From NCBI RefSeq assembly GCF_000422345.1, contig NZ_AULP01000010.1, positions 1 to 64,000 of the forward strand: a stretch of 64,000 nucleotides of DNA. The letters run 5' to 3'. Each line of letters begins with the position of its first letter. Position 1 is the stretch's first letter. The DNA is from Neomelitea salexigens DSM 19753. GTDB taxonomy: Bacteria; Pseudomonadota; Gammaproteobacteria; Pseudomonadales; Spongiibacteraceae. Below the pieces are notes generated by a model. It worked only from the letters and a program-made list of their open reading frames with translations, did no database searches and was not told where the DNA came from. The translations under genes and the position numbers were made by a program. Below, piece by piece: positions 45,301-54,382 of this stretch.

Positions 45301-46566
45301 ATGTCTATCATTGCTGAACACGGGCAACTGCTACTGATTCTCGCCTGCCTCTTTGGATTCTTCATGGCTTGGGGTGTCGGTGCCAACGACGTCGCGAACG
45401 CGATGGGCACCTCGGTCGGCGCTAAAGCACTGACCATTAAACAAGCCATTCTTATCGCCATGCTCTTTGAGTTCTGCGGTGCCTATCTCGCCGGTGGCGA
45501 AGTCACCCAGACGATCCGCAAGGGCATACTCGACCCCGCCTACGTCGCCGACAGTCCGGAATTACTCGTCTATGGCATGTTATCGGCGCTGCTTGCCGCC
45601 GGTACCTGGCTATTGGTCGCCAGTTTGATGGGCTGGCCCGTTTCCACCACCCACTCCATTGTTGGGGCGCTGGTCGGCTTTGCCGCCGTGGGTATCGATG
45701 TCGACGCCGTGGCCTGGGGCAAAGTTGGGCAAATTGTTGCCAGCTGGGTGGTGTCTCCGGTGCTCGCCGGGACCATATCCTTCGGCCTGTTTCTCAGCGC
45801 TCAGAGTTTAATACTGCGCGCCGAAAAACCCTTCGAGGCGGCCAAACGCTACATTCCCTTCTACCTGTTCCTGGTCGGCTTTATGATCTCCATGGTCACC
45901 ATGGTGAAGGGGCTGAAACACGTTGGCCTGGGCCTGAGCTTTGGTGAAAGCCTGTTCTATGCAGCAATTGCCGGCTTGGTTATCACCTTCATCGGCAACC
46001 TGTTCTTACGCCGCATTAAGGACGAGCCAGACCCGACCGGACACTCGCGCTTTGCCAGCGTCGAGCGGGTATTTGCCGTATTGATGGTATTCACCGCTTG
46101 CGCCATGGCCTTTGCACATGGCTCCAACGATGTGGCCAATGCCATTGGCCCCGTGGCGGCAGTGGTTAGCGTTATCCAATCTGGCGGCGAAATTGCTGCC
46201 AAAGCCGCACTGCCTTGGTGGGTATTGCTGCTGGGCGCCGGCGGTATTGTGTTCGGTCTGGCGACCTACGGCTTTAAGGTTATCGCCACCGTTGGCACCA
46301 AAATCACCGAGCTCACCCCCAGCCGCGGCTTTGCCGCCGAGCTGGGCGCGGCCACCACGGTTGTTTTCGCTTCGGCCACGGGCCTGCCCATCTCAACCAC
46401 TCACACGCTGGTGGGCGCGGTATTGGGTGTAGGCTTGGCTCGCGGTATTGCAGCGCTGAACCTGCGAGTGATCCGCAATATTTTCATGTCGTGGATCGTT
46501 ACCCTGCCTGCCGGTGCGGGCCTGGCAATTATCTTCTTCTTCCTGTTCAAGGCATTCTTGGGTTAA
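45301..46566 (+). CDS. pit: Inorganic phosphate transporter, PiT family
   Basis: The 421-residue membrane protein takes up phosphate (with a divalent metal) driven by protons. The duplicated signature is clear: GANDVANAMGTSVGAKALT near the start and HGSNDVANAIGPVAAVV in the second half, plus TGLPISTTHTLVGAVLG and WPVSTTHSIVGALVG. About ten transmembrane helices. AGGA precedes the ATG by five bases. It is followed by a strong hairpin terminator. Confidence 0.93.
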   Translation: MSIIAEHGQLLLILACLFGFFMAWGVGANDVANAMGTSVGAKALTIKQAILIAMLFEFCGAYLAGGEVTQTIRKGILDPAYVADSPELLVYGMLSALLAAGTWLLVASLMGWPVSTTHSIVGALVGFAAVGIDVDAVAWGKVGQIVASWVVSPVLAGTISFGLFLSAQSLILRAEKPFEAAKRYIPFYLFLVGFMISMVTMVKGLKHVGLGLSFGESLFYAAIAGLVITFIGNLFLRRIKDEPDPTGHSRFASVERVFAVLMVFTACAMAFAHGSNDVANAIGPVAAVVSVIQSGGEIAAKAALPWWVLLLGAGGIVFGLATYGFKVIATVGTKITELTPSRGFAAELGAATTVVFASATGLPISTTHTLVGAVLGVGLARGIAALNLRVIRNIFMSWIVTLPAGAGLAIIFFFLFKAFLG

Positions 46567-46580
46567 GAAGCCTTCCCAGA

Positions 46581-46620
46581 GCCGTTGCCGGGTGAGCTGC
46601 CCCGGCAACGGCTAACTTCT
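46581..46620 (+). terminator. Strong hairpin terminator after pit
   Basis: GCCGTTGCCGGG (46581-46592), an eight-base loop, and CCCGGCAACGGC (46601-46612) form a 12-base perfect stem, followed by TAACTTCT. It ends the DUF47-pit operon. Confidence 0.8.
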
Positions 46621-46702
46621 GCCCCTTCACTCTGCGCCCTGTTCGCTACGCACTTTCCTCCCTACAATGACGGCTTTGTCTGCCATTGATTGTGAGCCCA
46701 CC

Positions 46703-47890
46703 ATGAAACATCCCCCGCTGATAAACATGCTTCGCGAGCTGATCGCTCTGCCGTCGATCAGCGCCACCAGCGAAAAATGGGATATGGGCAACCAGGCAGT
46801 GATTGAGCAACTGGCCAATTGGCTGCGCCCACTCGGCTTTGAGGTGCGCATTATGCCGCTCGATAAGCCCGGCAAAGCCAACCTTATTGCCACCTATGGC
46901 AGCGGCAGCGGCGGCCTGGTGCTCGCCGGCCACAGCGACACCGTGCCCTACGACGATGCCCGCTGGCACTCAGACCCCTTCTCTCTGGACGATCGCGACG
47001 ATCGCTTTTACGGCTTGGGCACCGCCGATATGAAGGGTTTCTTTGCGCTGGTGATCGAGGCGGTCAGCAGCCTGTTAAGCCACGACTTCAACGCCCCGCT
47101 AATTATTCTGGCAACCGCCGATGAAGAGAGCAGCATGGACGGCGCTCGCGCGCTGGTACAAAGCGATATCTCGGGCGCGCGCTACGCGATAGTGGGTGAG
47201 CCTACTGGGCTAAAGCCAATACGCGCCCACAAGGGCATTATCATGGAAGGCATTACCATTACCGGGCGCAGTGGCCACAGCTCGAACCCGCTACTGGGCA
47301 ACAGCGCCCTGGAGGCCATGCATGAGGTGATTGGCGAACTGCTTAACCTGCGTGGCGAGCTGCAAGAGCAATACCACCACCCCGGCTTCGCGGTACCCAC
47401 GCCCACCATGAACCTAGGCTGCATTCACGGCGGCGATAACCCCAACCGGATTTGTGGTCAGTGCGAGCTGCACTTTGATATTCGCGCGATTCCCGGCATG
47501 GACACCGACGAGGTGCGCCAACGCATTCAGCAACATCTCAGCCCCATTGCAGAGCGCCGCAAAATCAATATTGGTTTACGCTCACTGATCGGCGGGGTAG
47601 ACGCCTTTGAACAGCCGGCGGACTCGGCGCTGGTGAAGGTCGCGGAACAACTCACGGGGCAGCGCGCCGATGTGGTCAACTTCGCGACAGAAGCGCCGTT
47701 CTTCCAAAAGCTGGGTTTGCAAACCATTGTCATGGGGCCGGGCTCTATCGACCAGGCCCACCAGCCGGATGAATTTATTGCTCACGAGCAAATTAAGCCC
47801 ACCGTGGCACTAATTCAAAACTTGGTGACGCGCTTTTGCCTTGCGCCGTCGGCCTCAGCAGAGGGGCGCGTAACACCCTCGGCAGAGTGA
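46703..47890 (+). CDS. argE: Acetylornithine deacetylase
   Basis: Removes the acetyl group from N-acetylornithine in arginine synthesis. The 395-residue M20 metallopeptidase has LAGHSDTVPYDD with the first zinc ligand, GLGTADMKGFFAL with the shared Asp, ADEESSMDGARAL with the catalytic Glu pair, and GEPTGLKPIRAHKG. ATG 46703 gives the usual N-terminus; ATG 46667 would add 12 residues, and no clear ribosome site separates them. The argA gene that commonly follows is absent. It overlaps the convergent ybaK gene by 36 bases. Confidence 0.92.
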   Translation: MKHPPLINMLRELIALPSISATSEKWDMGNQAVIEQLANWLRPLGFEVRIMPLDKPGKANLIATYGSGSGGLVLAGHSDTVPYDDARWHSDPFSLDDRDDRFYGLGTADMKGFFALVIEAVSSLLSHDFNAPLIILATADEESSMDGARALVQSDISGARYAIVGEPTGLKPIRAHKGIIMEGITITGRSGHSSNPLLGNSALEAMHEVIGELLNLRGELQEQYHHPGFAVPTPTMNLGCIHGGDNPNRICGQCELHFDIRAIPGMDTDEVRQRIQQHLSPIAERRKINIGLRSLIGGVDAFEQPADSALVKVAEQLTGQRADVVNFATEAPFFQKLGLQTIVMGPGSIDQAHQPDEFIAHEQIKPTVALIQNLVTRFCLAPSASAEGRVTPSAE

Positions 47891-48319
47891 CAGCAGGTCG
47901 TCGGCGGCCAACTCGATTTCCAGGCCTCGGCGCCCAGCGCTGACGTATATGGACGATAAATCTGCGGCGGAGTCATCGATAAAACTGCGCAGCGCTTTTT
48001 TCTGGCCCAACGGGCTTACCCCACCGAGCACGTAACCGGAACTGCGCTCCACCGCTTTCGCCTCAGCCATCGCCGCCTTTTTGGCCCCGGCCGCCTTGGC
48101 CAGTTTTTTCATATTCACCATGGCGGCAACAGGCACCACGGCGACCACCAATTCACCGGTGGCCAGTGCTGCCACCAGCGTTTTAAACACCCTCTCAGGC
48201 GGCAAACCCAGCTTGTCTGCCGCTTCTAAACCGTACGACGCCGCACCGGGGTCGTGTTGATATTCGTGAACGCAGTGACGAATGCCCGCCTTGCGTGCGA
48301 GTTCAATAGCCGGGGTCAC
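47855..48319 (-). CDS. ybaK: Cys-tRNA(Pro)/Cys-tRNA(Cys) deacylase, YbaK/EbsC family
   Basis: The 154 residues match YbaK, which trans-edits Cys wrongly charged to tRNA-Pro: KLGLPPERVFKTLVAAL, AVVPVAAMVNMKKLAKAAGAKKAAMAEAKAVERSSGYVLGGVSPLGQKK with the conserved catalytic Lys and the GGVSPLG motif, and RRGLEIELAADDLLSLCRG at the end. Its 3' end overlaps the last 36 bases of argE. Confidence 0.93.
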   Translation of the reverse strand: MTPAIELARKAGIRHCVHEYQHDPGAASYGLEAADKLGLPPERVFKTLVAALATGELVVAVVPVAAMVNMKKLAKAAGAKKAAMAEAKAVERSSGYVLGGVSPLGQKKALRSFIDDSAADLSSIYVSAGRRGLEIELAADDLLSLCRGCYAPLC

Positions 48320-48378
48320 GGGTAGGCCTCACAAACAAAAGCGTGAGTATAGCGCCGCACTCGGGCGGCCGGGTAGCA

Positions 48379-49779
48379 TCAGCCCGGCTTGCCCTGGCGC
48401 AGTCGCCAGCAGTACAGGAAGACACCCAGCGCAAAACTGGCGGCAATGCCCAAGGCGAACAGCGCCGCGACCGCATCGCGTGCATCGCGCCCCAAGCCGT
48501 CGAGAAAATGCCATTTGTGTAACCACGCAAAGCTCCAGCCTTCGGCCCGGTCGCTATCGCGAACATGGGCAGCCAACACGCCACTGCGAGGCTCAACATA
48601 GTAGCGATCGCCATTTTGCAGATTCTCGAAGGCCACCACCGGCAGGCGCTTATTGATGAAGCCATACTCGCCTTCAAAGCGTGTGATCCACGCGGCCTCG
48701 CCCAATTCGGCATTGCCGGAATAATAGCTGGCAAGCTCTCGGGCGTGCTGCGCCTCACCACCGGCAAGCACCTCACCGCTGGCAGCATGTACATAGCTGA
48801 GTTCACCAGACTGCCATACGCGAAAATAGGGCTGGCCCTGCACTGCAACCAATTCGGCCTGGCGGATGCCATCGCCCAGCAGGCCCCAGTCTAGGGACAA
48901 TGCATTGGGTGAAAAGGACACGCTCGGCGTTGCCAGGCGCAGCGCTGGGTTGTGCTTTTGCAGCAGGTGCCATGCACCGCTGACGCTGAAGGTCACCGTT
49001 GTTAGAGCCACCGCGATGCCCAGGCGACGGTGCCTGGTTCGCGCCGCGCTGCCCCTGCGCCAACCGCGGCCGGACCTCGCCTGCATAACATATTGGCCGG
49101 CGCCCATTACACCGACGACAATGCCACCGAACAGAAACACCAGCATCGCCCCGTGTCGCAGCTGCTCATTGGGGATAAACAGCCAGTTGTGCAGATTGCG
49201 AAACAGCGCCGATCCCGCCGCCTTATTGGCATCTACCATCGCGGCCAGACGCCCGCTGGCAGTGTCGACATAGACCCGCAGTTCGTCATCGCGCGCAAAG
49301 GCAACGCGCTGCACAGGCAGCAAGCGATTGATAAACAGGTAGTCTTCACTAAACTGCCGCTGCTCCGCTAGCTGCGCCACCGGGCTGGCCAAGTCGCCGC
49401 TAAAGTGCCGTGCCAGTTGCGTTGCATAGGCCTGTTCGGCATTCGGCAACAGCTCGGCGCTGCGGGCGTCGAGCCACAAAACCTGCCCCGCGAGGGCCAC
49501 GCGATACTGCGCGCCCTGGCCCCAGTCGACCAGTCGCAGCGCCGTGACGGGCTCGGCAATACCGGCGCGTTGCAAGACGTGGGCCGGACTCAGCAGTTCG
49601 CTACCCGACATTGCGCTCAATGGATAACGATGTTGATCGGCCACCGGTTGCAGGCGAGAGATAATAGGATGGGCGAGGCCACTCAACCCCCAGGCAATAA
49701 TACCGACGGAGACCAGCGCCCCCAGCCGCATGTGCCAGCGCAGCAGCAGGCCGACCAGCGCAGTGCGTGTCATCGCCAT
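48379..49779 (-). CDS. PepSY-domain membrane protein (iron-reductase-like)
   Basis: The 466-residue protein has four transmembrane helices: near the N-terminus (LLLRWHMRLGALVSVGIIAWGLSGL), two in the middle (LVFLFGGIVVGVMGAGQYVM; LGIAVALTTVTFSVSGAWHLL) and one at the end (AVAALFALGIAASFALGVFLYCW), with PepSY-like periplasmic domains between. This is the PepSY_TM pattern of proteins paired with siderophore receptors, some of which reduce iron. Its ATG sits inside TAATG at the end of the TonB-receptor gene, so translation is coupled to it. Confidence 0.85.
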   Translation of the reverse strand: MAMTRTALVGLLLRWHMRLGALVSVGIIAWGLSGLAHPIISRLQPVADQHRYPLSAMSGSELLSPAHVLQRAGIAEPVTALRLVDWGQGAQYRVALAGQVLWLDARSAELLPNAEQAYATQLARHFSGDLASPVAQLAEQRQFSEDYLFINRLLPVQRVAFARDDELRVYVDTASGRLAAMVDANKAAGSALFRNLHNWLFIPNEQLRHGAMLVFLFGGIVVGVMGAGQYVMQARSGRGWRRGSAARTRHRRLGIAVALTTVTFSVSGAWHLLQKHNPALRLATPSVSFSPNALSLDWGLLGDGIRQAELVAVQGQPYFRVWQSGELSYVHAASGEVLAGGEAQHARELASYYSGNAELGEAAWITRFEGEYGFINKRLPVVAFENLQNGDRYYVEPRSGVLAAHVRDSDRAEGWSFAWLHKWHFLDGLGRDARDAVAALFALGIAASFALGVFLYCWRLRQGKPG

Positions 49780-51914
49780 TACCAGTCCACCTTCACGCCG
49801 AGTATCGCTGTGCGTGGTCGGCCAGGAGTATAGCTCGGCCCCCACTTGCTGGTGGTTTCCGCGTAGCGACGGTCGTCGACGTTGAGCACGCGGCCATACA
49901 CACTCAAGGTGTCACTGAGCGGGTATTCAGCGCGCAGATTTAACAGCGCGTGCCCCTTGTAGCGGTCGCGGTCACTGGCATTGCCATCGCCCCCGTTGGC
50001 CTCATCCAACCAATGCGGGCCCTGATGAGACCACTCCACTTCCAGGTAGCCGCCCTTGAGCGCCAACGGGTGGTAGTTGAGCCGGATATTGGCGAAGCTG
50101 CGCGGGGCGTCTGGCATATCGTTGCCGCTGAAGTCGCCACTGCGGTCGACCCAGTCGCGATATTCATGTTGGTTGCGGCTGTAGGCCACGCTCACGTCCA
50201 GGCTGCTGCCCAGGCGCTGAGCCACGCCCAGCTCAATACCGCGGTGGCGGGTTTCACCGGCATTGGTATTGCGTCGCGCGCCGGTGCCGGTGTCTCGAAT
50301 GCTGAGGATATCGTCTTCCTTGCGCATATCGTAAAGGCTGATTTCAAAGCTGCCACGATGGCCCCACTCCCCTCGCAGCCCCACTTCAATACTGTCGGCT
50401 TTTACCGGCTCCAGAGCGCTTGAGTCCTGCGTGCTGCCGCTGCGAAAAAGCTGCCCAGCCGAGGGAATACGAAAGGCATGGCGGTAGGCCAGATAGGCGT
50501 TTAGGCGCTCGTTGATGTCGTAGATCAGCCCCAGTTTTGGGCTCAGATGTTCAAAGTCGATGGCTTGGTCACGGGGGCGCAAATGAAGCGGCGTGTCTGG
50601 ACCAGATAAATGGTCGCGGTAGTCATAGCGAATGGCGTCGTAACGCAGCCCCGCAGTGGCCCGCAGGCGTGAAGAGAGCTGGTGCTCTATATGCACATAG
50701 GGCGACACCGAAGTGAAGTCGACCGTAAAGTCATAGAGCCTGCCGGCGCGACGATAACTCTGCCAGTAATTACCGGGATCGTTGTCGCTGCGCTCGATAT
50801 AGTCCTGGCGGGTGTCGCCGCGACTGACGTCGATATCCACCCCGGCAATGTAGAAACTGCTTTCGGCAAAGTCGCGCCGAAACTTGGCGAGCAAGCCGAG
50901 AGAGTCGTGGCCACTCTGGTTGATATGCGCGTCCTGCGAATCCAGCGCCGCGGGGCAACTGGGACACCACGGCGGTGGTGGCTGCACGCGGCCGGTGTTC
51001 AGCGTCCACGTCGCGATATATTCCAACTGGTTGCTGCGCAGGTAGGGTGTCAGGCTCAACAGGCCCTTTTGCGTCGTCTTTTCAAAAGCGCTGGAGAGGC
51101 GGAAGGCCTTTACGTCGCGAAAGCCGATGGTGTTTCCCGCCTGCTGCGGGTCGTTGCGAAAGTCATCGTAGCGCAGCCCCGAACCGCCGGTCGCCATATT
51201 GATCACGCTGCCGCTGGCCACGGTGTTCACCGTCCAACGCTCACTGAGCTGACGATACCACGACGCCACCAACTCCTGACGCTCGCTATCGGTGTTATCG
51301 CGCCAACCGCCGTTGTGGCTCAGCGAGGCGCTGAGGGTGTAGCTGTTGTCTTCGCCGACACTGGCCGTGCGCAACTGCGCGCGCAGCCAGTCGTGCTCGC
51401 CCGCCTCCACACTCACACTCGCCCGGTCTTGCGACGGCAGCTGCCCCACCAGGCTGTTGATGACGGCGCCTATTGCATCGGAGCCATAAAGCGCCGACCC
51501 CGGCCCCTTGATCACCTCCACACCGTTACCCAGTGCGGTGTTCACCTCATACAGGGCATTGTGATTGAAGAAGCCCGCGCTGCGAGTGGGCACGCCGTTC
51601 TCCAAATAGAGGTAAACCGGGCCGTACGACACCGGCTGACGGATCGCCGCCGCAGCGCCCTCGCCACTGGAGCCCAGCTGAACAATATTGACGCCCGGAA
51701 TGAGATTTAACAGCTCGGCCGAGTGGCCGGGGTTCACCGCTTCCAGCTCGTCCTGACCAAGAACCCCAACACTGGCGGCGACATCCTGCAGCTGACGCGC
51801 CTCGCGAGTGGCGGTGACCAATACGGTTTCGAGCTTGCCGTGCTCCGCCGCCGCCCATTGACTAGATAGCGCCGCCAGCAGTGTCAGCAGGCCGGCAGGT
51901 AAACGAGATGACAT
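49779..51914 (-). CDS. TonB-dependent outer-membrane receptor
   Basis: The 711-residue protein starts with a signal peptide (LLTLLAALSSQWAAA) and continues with a TonB box-like LETVLVTATREARQLQDV, the plug domain (ELLNLIPGVNIVQ, VEVIKGPGSALYGSDAIGAVINSL) and a 22-stranded barrel ending in W, as in outer-membrane receptors (AILGVKVDW). A loop CPSC pair (WCPSCPAALD) is present. It takes up a siderophore, heme or another scarce ligand, in partnership with TonB-ExbB-ExbD elsewhere; the coupled PepSY protein favours an iron substrate. ATG 51914 is preferred over a TTG upstream. Confidence 0.92.
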   Translation of the reverse strand: MSSRLPAGLLTLLAALSSQWAAAEHGKLETVLVTATREARQLQDVAASVGVLGQDELEAVNPGHSAELLNLIPGVNIVQLGSSGEGAAAAIRQPVSYGPVYLYLENGVPTRSAGFFNHNALYEVNTALGNGVEVIKGPGSALYGSDAIGAVINSLVGQLPSQDRASVSVEAGEHDWLRAQLRTASVGEDNSYTLSASLSHNGGWRDNTDSERQELVASWYRQLSERWTVNTVASGSVINMATGGSGLRYDDFRNDPQQAGNTIGFRDVKAFRLSSAFEKTTQKGLLSLTPYLRSNQLEYIATWTLNTGRVQPPPPWCPSCPAALDSQDAHINQSGHDSLGLLAKFRRDFAESSFYIAGVDIDVSRGDTRQDYIERSDNDPGNYWQSYRRAGRLYDFTVDFTSVSPYVHIEHQLSSRLRATAGLRYDAIRYDYRDHLSGPDTPLHLRPRDQAIDFEHLSPKLGLIYDINERLNAYLAYRHAFRIPSAGQLFRSGSTQDSSALEPVKADSIEVGLRGEWGHRGSFEISLYDMRKEDDILSIRDTGTGARRNTNAGETRHRGIELGVAQRLGSSLDVSVAYSRNQHEYRDWVDRSGDFSGNDMPDAPRSFANIRLNYHPLALKGGYLEVEWSHQGPHWLDEANGGDGNASDRDRYKGHALLNLRAEYPLSDTLSVYGRVLNVDDRRYAETTSKWGPSYTPGRPRTAILGVKVDW

Positions 51915-52008
51915 AGTTCGCCCCAAGTGCGTAAAAAGGCGAACATTCTAGTTTTCTACAGGGTTAGCCGAAATGCGACCAATTGTCGCAGGCCCACCCC
52001 GCCGACAG

Positions 52009-52746
52009 CTATTCGCTCAGGCGCTTGTTCAAAGCGATCTGACTGCGTTTGCGCACGCGAATATTGAGTATTTCGACCGCAAAGGAAAACGCCATCGCAA
52101 AATAGATATAGCCTTTGGGAACGTGGACATCGAGGCCCTCGGCCATCAGCGTCAGGCCGATCATCAGCAAAAATGACAGGGCGAGCATTTTGATAGTGGG
52201 ATGGCTGTCGACAAAATTGCCGATGGGTTTTGCCGCAAATAGCATTACCGCCACCGACACCACAATGGCGATCACCATCACGGAAATATGATCGACCAAG
52301 CCCACCGCCGTGATCACCGAGTCCAGCGAGAACACCATATCCAACATCGCTATCTGTACCATCACCGACATAAAACTGGCCGAAACCGGAGACCCGGCAC
52401 CTTCGTTACTCACCTCCAGACTGGCATGTATTTCATGGGTGGATTTGGCCAGCAGGAACAAACCGCCGAGAACCAATATGATATCTCGCCCCGATATCTC
52501 TTGTCCGAACGCCACAAACAAGGGCTCAATCAGGCCCATAATCCAAACCAAACTAAACAACAGCCCCAAGCGCGCCAACATTGCCAGAGCCAAACCCAGG
52601 CGGCGCGCTTTCTCTCGCTGGGATTCGGGTAAGCGACCCACCAGGATCGAGATAAAAATAATATTGTCGATACCCAGCACGATCTCCAGGGCAACAAGTG
52701 ATGCCAGGGCAACCCAGGCCTCGGGGCTCGCGATCCACTCAAACAT
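52009..52746 (-). CDS. TerC-family integral membrane protein
   Basis: The 245 residues form about seven transmembrane helices with the TerC motifs EIVLGIDNIIFISILVGRLP and MLDMVFSLDSVITAVGLVDH, whose aspartates are thought to bind metal. Relatives (Alx, MeeF/YkoY) export manganese or load metal onto secreted proteins. I chose ATG 52746 (MFEWIASPEAW), the family start. It is divergent from the pteridine reductase gene. Confidence 0.88.
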   Translation of the reverse strand: MFEWIASPEAWVALASLVALEIVLGIDNIIFISILVGRLPESQREKARRLGLALAMLARLGLLFSLVWIMGLIEPLFVAFGQEISGRDIILVLGGLFLLAKSTHEIHASLEVSNEGAGSPVSASFMSVMVQIAMLDMVFSLDSVITAVGLVDHISVMVIAIVVSVAVMLFAAKPIGNFVDSHPTIKMLALSFLLMIGLTLMAEGLDVHVPKGYIYFAMAFSFAVEILNIRVRKRSQIALNKRLSE

Positions 52747-52887
52747 GATCAATACTCGCAATGGGAAAATGCTGAGCATAGCGCGGCATCAGCACGGCGC
52801 AAGTACACAGCGGAGATTCCGCAACAAAATCCTTATAAAGCGCGCCGTGACTTGCGATAATTCCGCGCCAACCCCGCCGGAGAGCTT

Positions 52888-53631
52888 ATGAACCCGCCCC
52901 CCGTCGCACTGATTACCGGTGCCAGTCAGCGCATAGGCGCAACCATCTGTCGCAAACTGCACACGCAGGGCTACCGCGTGATTATTCACTGCCGCCGCGA
53001 AAGCGCCGCTGGCACTGCCCTGCTCGAAGAACTCAATCAGCAGCGAAGCGACTCTGCCGTTATGCTGTACGCCGATTTGGAAAAGATCGCCGATGTTGAG
53101 CGCCTGGCCAGCGACGCCCTCGCGCAGTGGCAGCGGCTGGATGCCTTAGTCAACAACGCTTCTGGGTTTTATCCCACGGCGGTGGGCGAGGTGAGCGAGG
53201 CCGATTGGGACAGCCTGCTGGGTAGCAATGTCAAAGGCGCCTTCTTTCTCAGCCAGGCGCTGGCTCCGGCGCTGCGCAAGCATCGCGGCGCCATTGTGAA
53301 TATTGTCGATATCTACGGCGACAAACCTCTGCAGGGCCACCCGGTCTACAGTATCGCCAAGGCTGGCTTGGCAATGATGACGCGATCACTGGCCGTGGAG
53401 CTGGCACCGGACGTACGCGTGAATGGCATTGCCCCCGGCGCAATATTGCCGCCGGTAGCCAGCGATGCCTTTGGTGAAATCGAGCAGCGAAATGTGAGAG
53501 AGCGCGTGCCATTGCAGCGCTGGGGTAGCGCCGCAGATATTGCCGGCACCGTCTGGTTTTTGCTCCAAAGCGATAGCTATATCAACGGGCAGATTATTGC
53601 CGTTGATGGCGGGCGCAGCCTGTCGATATGA
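52888..53631 (+). CDS. Pteridine reductase (short-chain dehydrogenase, FolM/PTR1-like)
   Basis: The 247-residue SDR has the NADPH-binding TGASQRIGATICRKL, an arginine after the second strand (HCRRES) that favours NADPH, NNASGFYPT, the Ser/Tyr/Lys active-site set ending YSIAKAG, and the C-terminal GQIIAVDGGRSLSI. The TGASQRIG glycine loop with Q/R and the NNASGF motif mark pteridine reductases (dihydrofolate/dihydromonapterin reduction) rather than general SDRs. Acts in the cytoplasm. Close match, but the exact pterin cannot be read. Confidence 0.85.
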   Translation: MNPPPVALITGASQRIGATICRKLHTQGYRVIIHCRRESAAGTALLEELNQQRSDSAVMLYADLEKIADVERLASDALAQWQRLDALVNNASGFYPTAVGEVSEADWDSLLGSNVKGAFFLSQALAPALRKHRGAIVNIVDIYGDKPLQGHPVYSIAKAGLAMMTRSLAVELAPDVRVNGIAPGAILPPVASDAFGEIEQRNVRERVPLQRWGSAADIAGTVWFLLQSDSYINGQIIAVDGGRSLSI

Positions 53632-53652
53632 CAGGCTGGACCGGCATCGCGA

Positions 53653-54324
53653 TCAGTTCCCGGTGCGGGTGCCGACAATCAGCTCGACAAAGGCAAACTC
53701 ACCGGATGAGCCATCATCAAATGTTGCGTTAGCATCATACTCTTTGGTCGCCGATGTCAGCATTGAGCCGTCGCCACTGACGAGAAACTCCACGTCAAAT
53801 GTGGTGCCATCTTCAGGGAAGCTGACAACAACAACGCTGCCATTTTGCACGTAAGTTACCGTCTGACTCTCAGCAAGCCCATCCGAATAATTTTGCAGGC
53901 TGTTATTGGGCATATTTATTTCATATTCCGCATCGTTACCTGCTGCAATCGAAAAGTTTGCGCTGCCGCCCTCAGAAAAACTGATAGTCGCTTTTAAGGT
54001 GCCATTGCTGACATTGGCAAAGGCGCTTTCATTAAACGAGCCTTCAGGCGGCTGGCCACCCACGGCAACCGCGCTGTTAATACTCAGCAGCTGGTAACTG
54101 CTGCCAGCTACCGAGTTATCTGGCGTCGCCTGCTCCAGAGCTGCCAAGCGCTCAGCATTGTCGTTAATCGCCGCAACCAGCGCCCCGATGGTCGCATTAA
54201 CATCCGCAGCCCTTGCCGCAGTACCACTTTCAAAAGTTGTTATATCACTGGAGCCCACTGTACCGGCCATCGCCATGGGCACGGTCAGAACCAGCGCAGC
54301 ACTTGCAGTCAGTAATTTTTTCAT
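53653..54324 (-). CDS. Secreted protein of unknown function
   Basis: The 223 residues start with a standard Sec signal peptide ending in AMA (MKKLLTASAALVLTVPMAMA). An Ala-rich helical segment follows (AARAADVNATIGALVAAINDNAERLAALEQ), then a beta-rich acidic region (LKATISFSEGGSANFSIAAGNDAEYEINMPN). No family recognised; the T-F-E-S-G-T-x-A-R-A-A-D-V-N segment resembles ones found at the start of some tail-fibre and surface proteins. The ATG at 54324 has AGGTGA five bases upstream. It follows the calcium-repeat lipoprotein on the same strand by about 60 bases. Confidence 0.6.
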   Translation of the reverse strand: MKKLLTASAALVLTVPMAMAGTVGSSDITTFESGTAARAADVNATIGALVAAINDNAERLAALEQATPDNSVAGSSYQLLSINSAVAVGGQPPEGSFNESAFANVSNGTLKATISFSEGGSANFSIAAGNDAEYEINMPNNSLQNYSDGLAESQTVTYVQNGSVVVVSFPEDGTTFDVEFLVSGDGSMLTSATKEYDANATFDDGSSGEFAFVELIVGTRTGN

Positions 54325-54382
54325 CGTCTTCACCTTTTCAATTTAGGTAATTCGTTGTCGGTAACATTGTTGTTGGCAGCCA

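Noticed and set aside
51915-52008. Fur box upstream of the TonB receptor
   Set aside because: No GATAATGATAAT-like palindrome; only a short AT-rich stretch.
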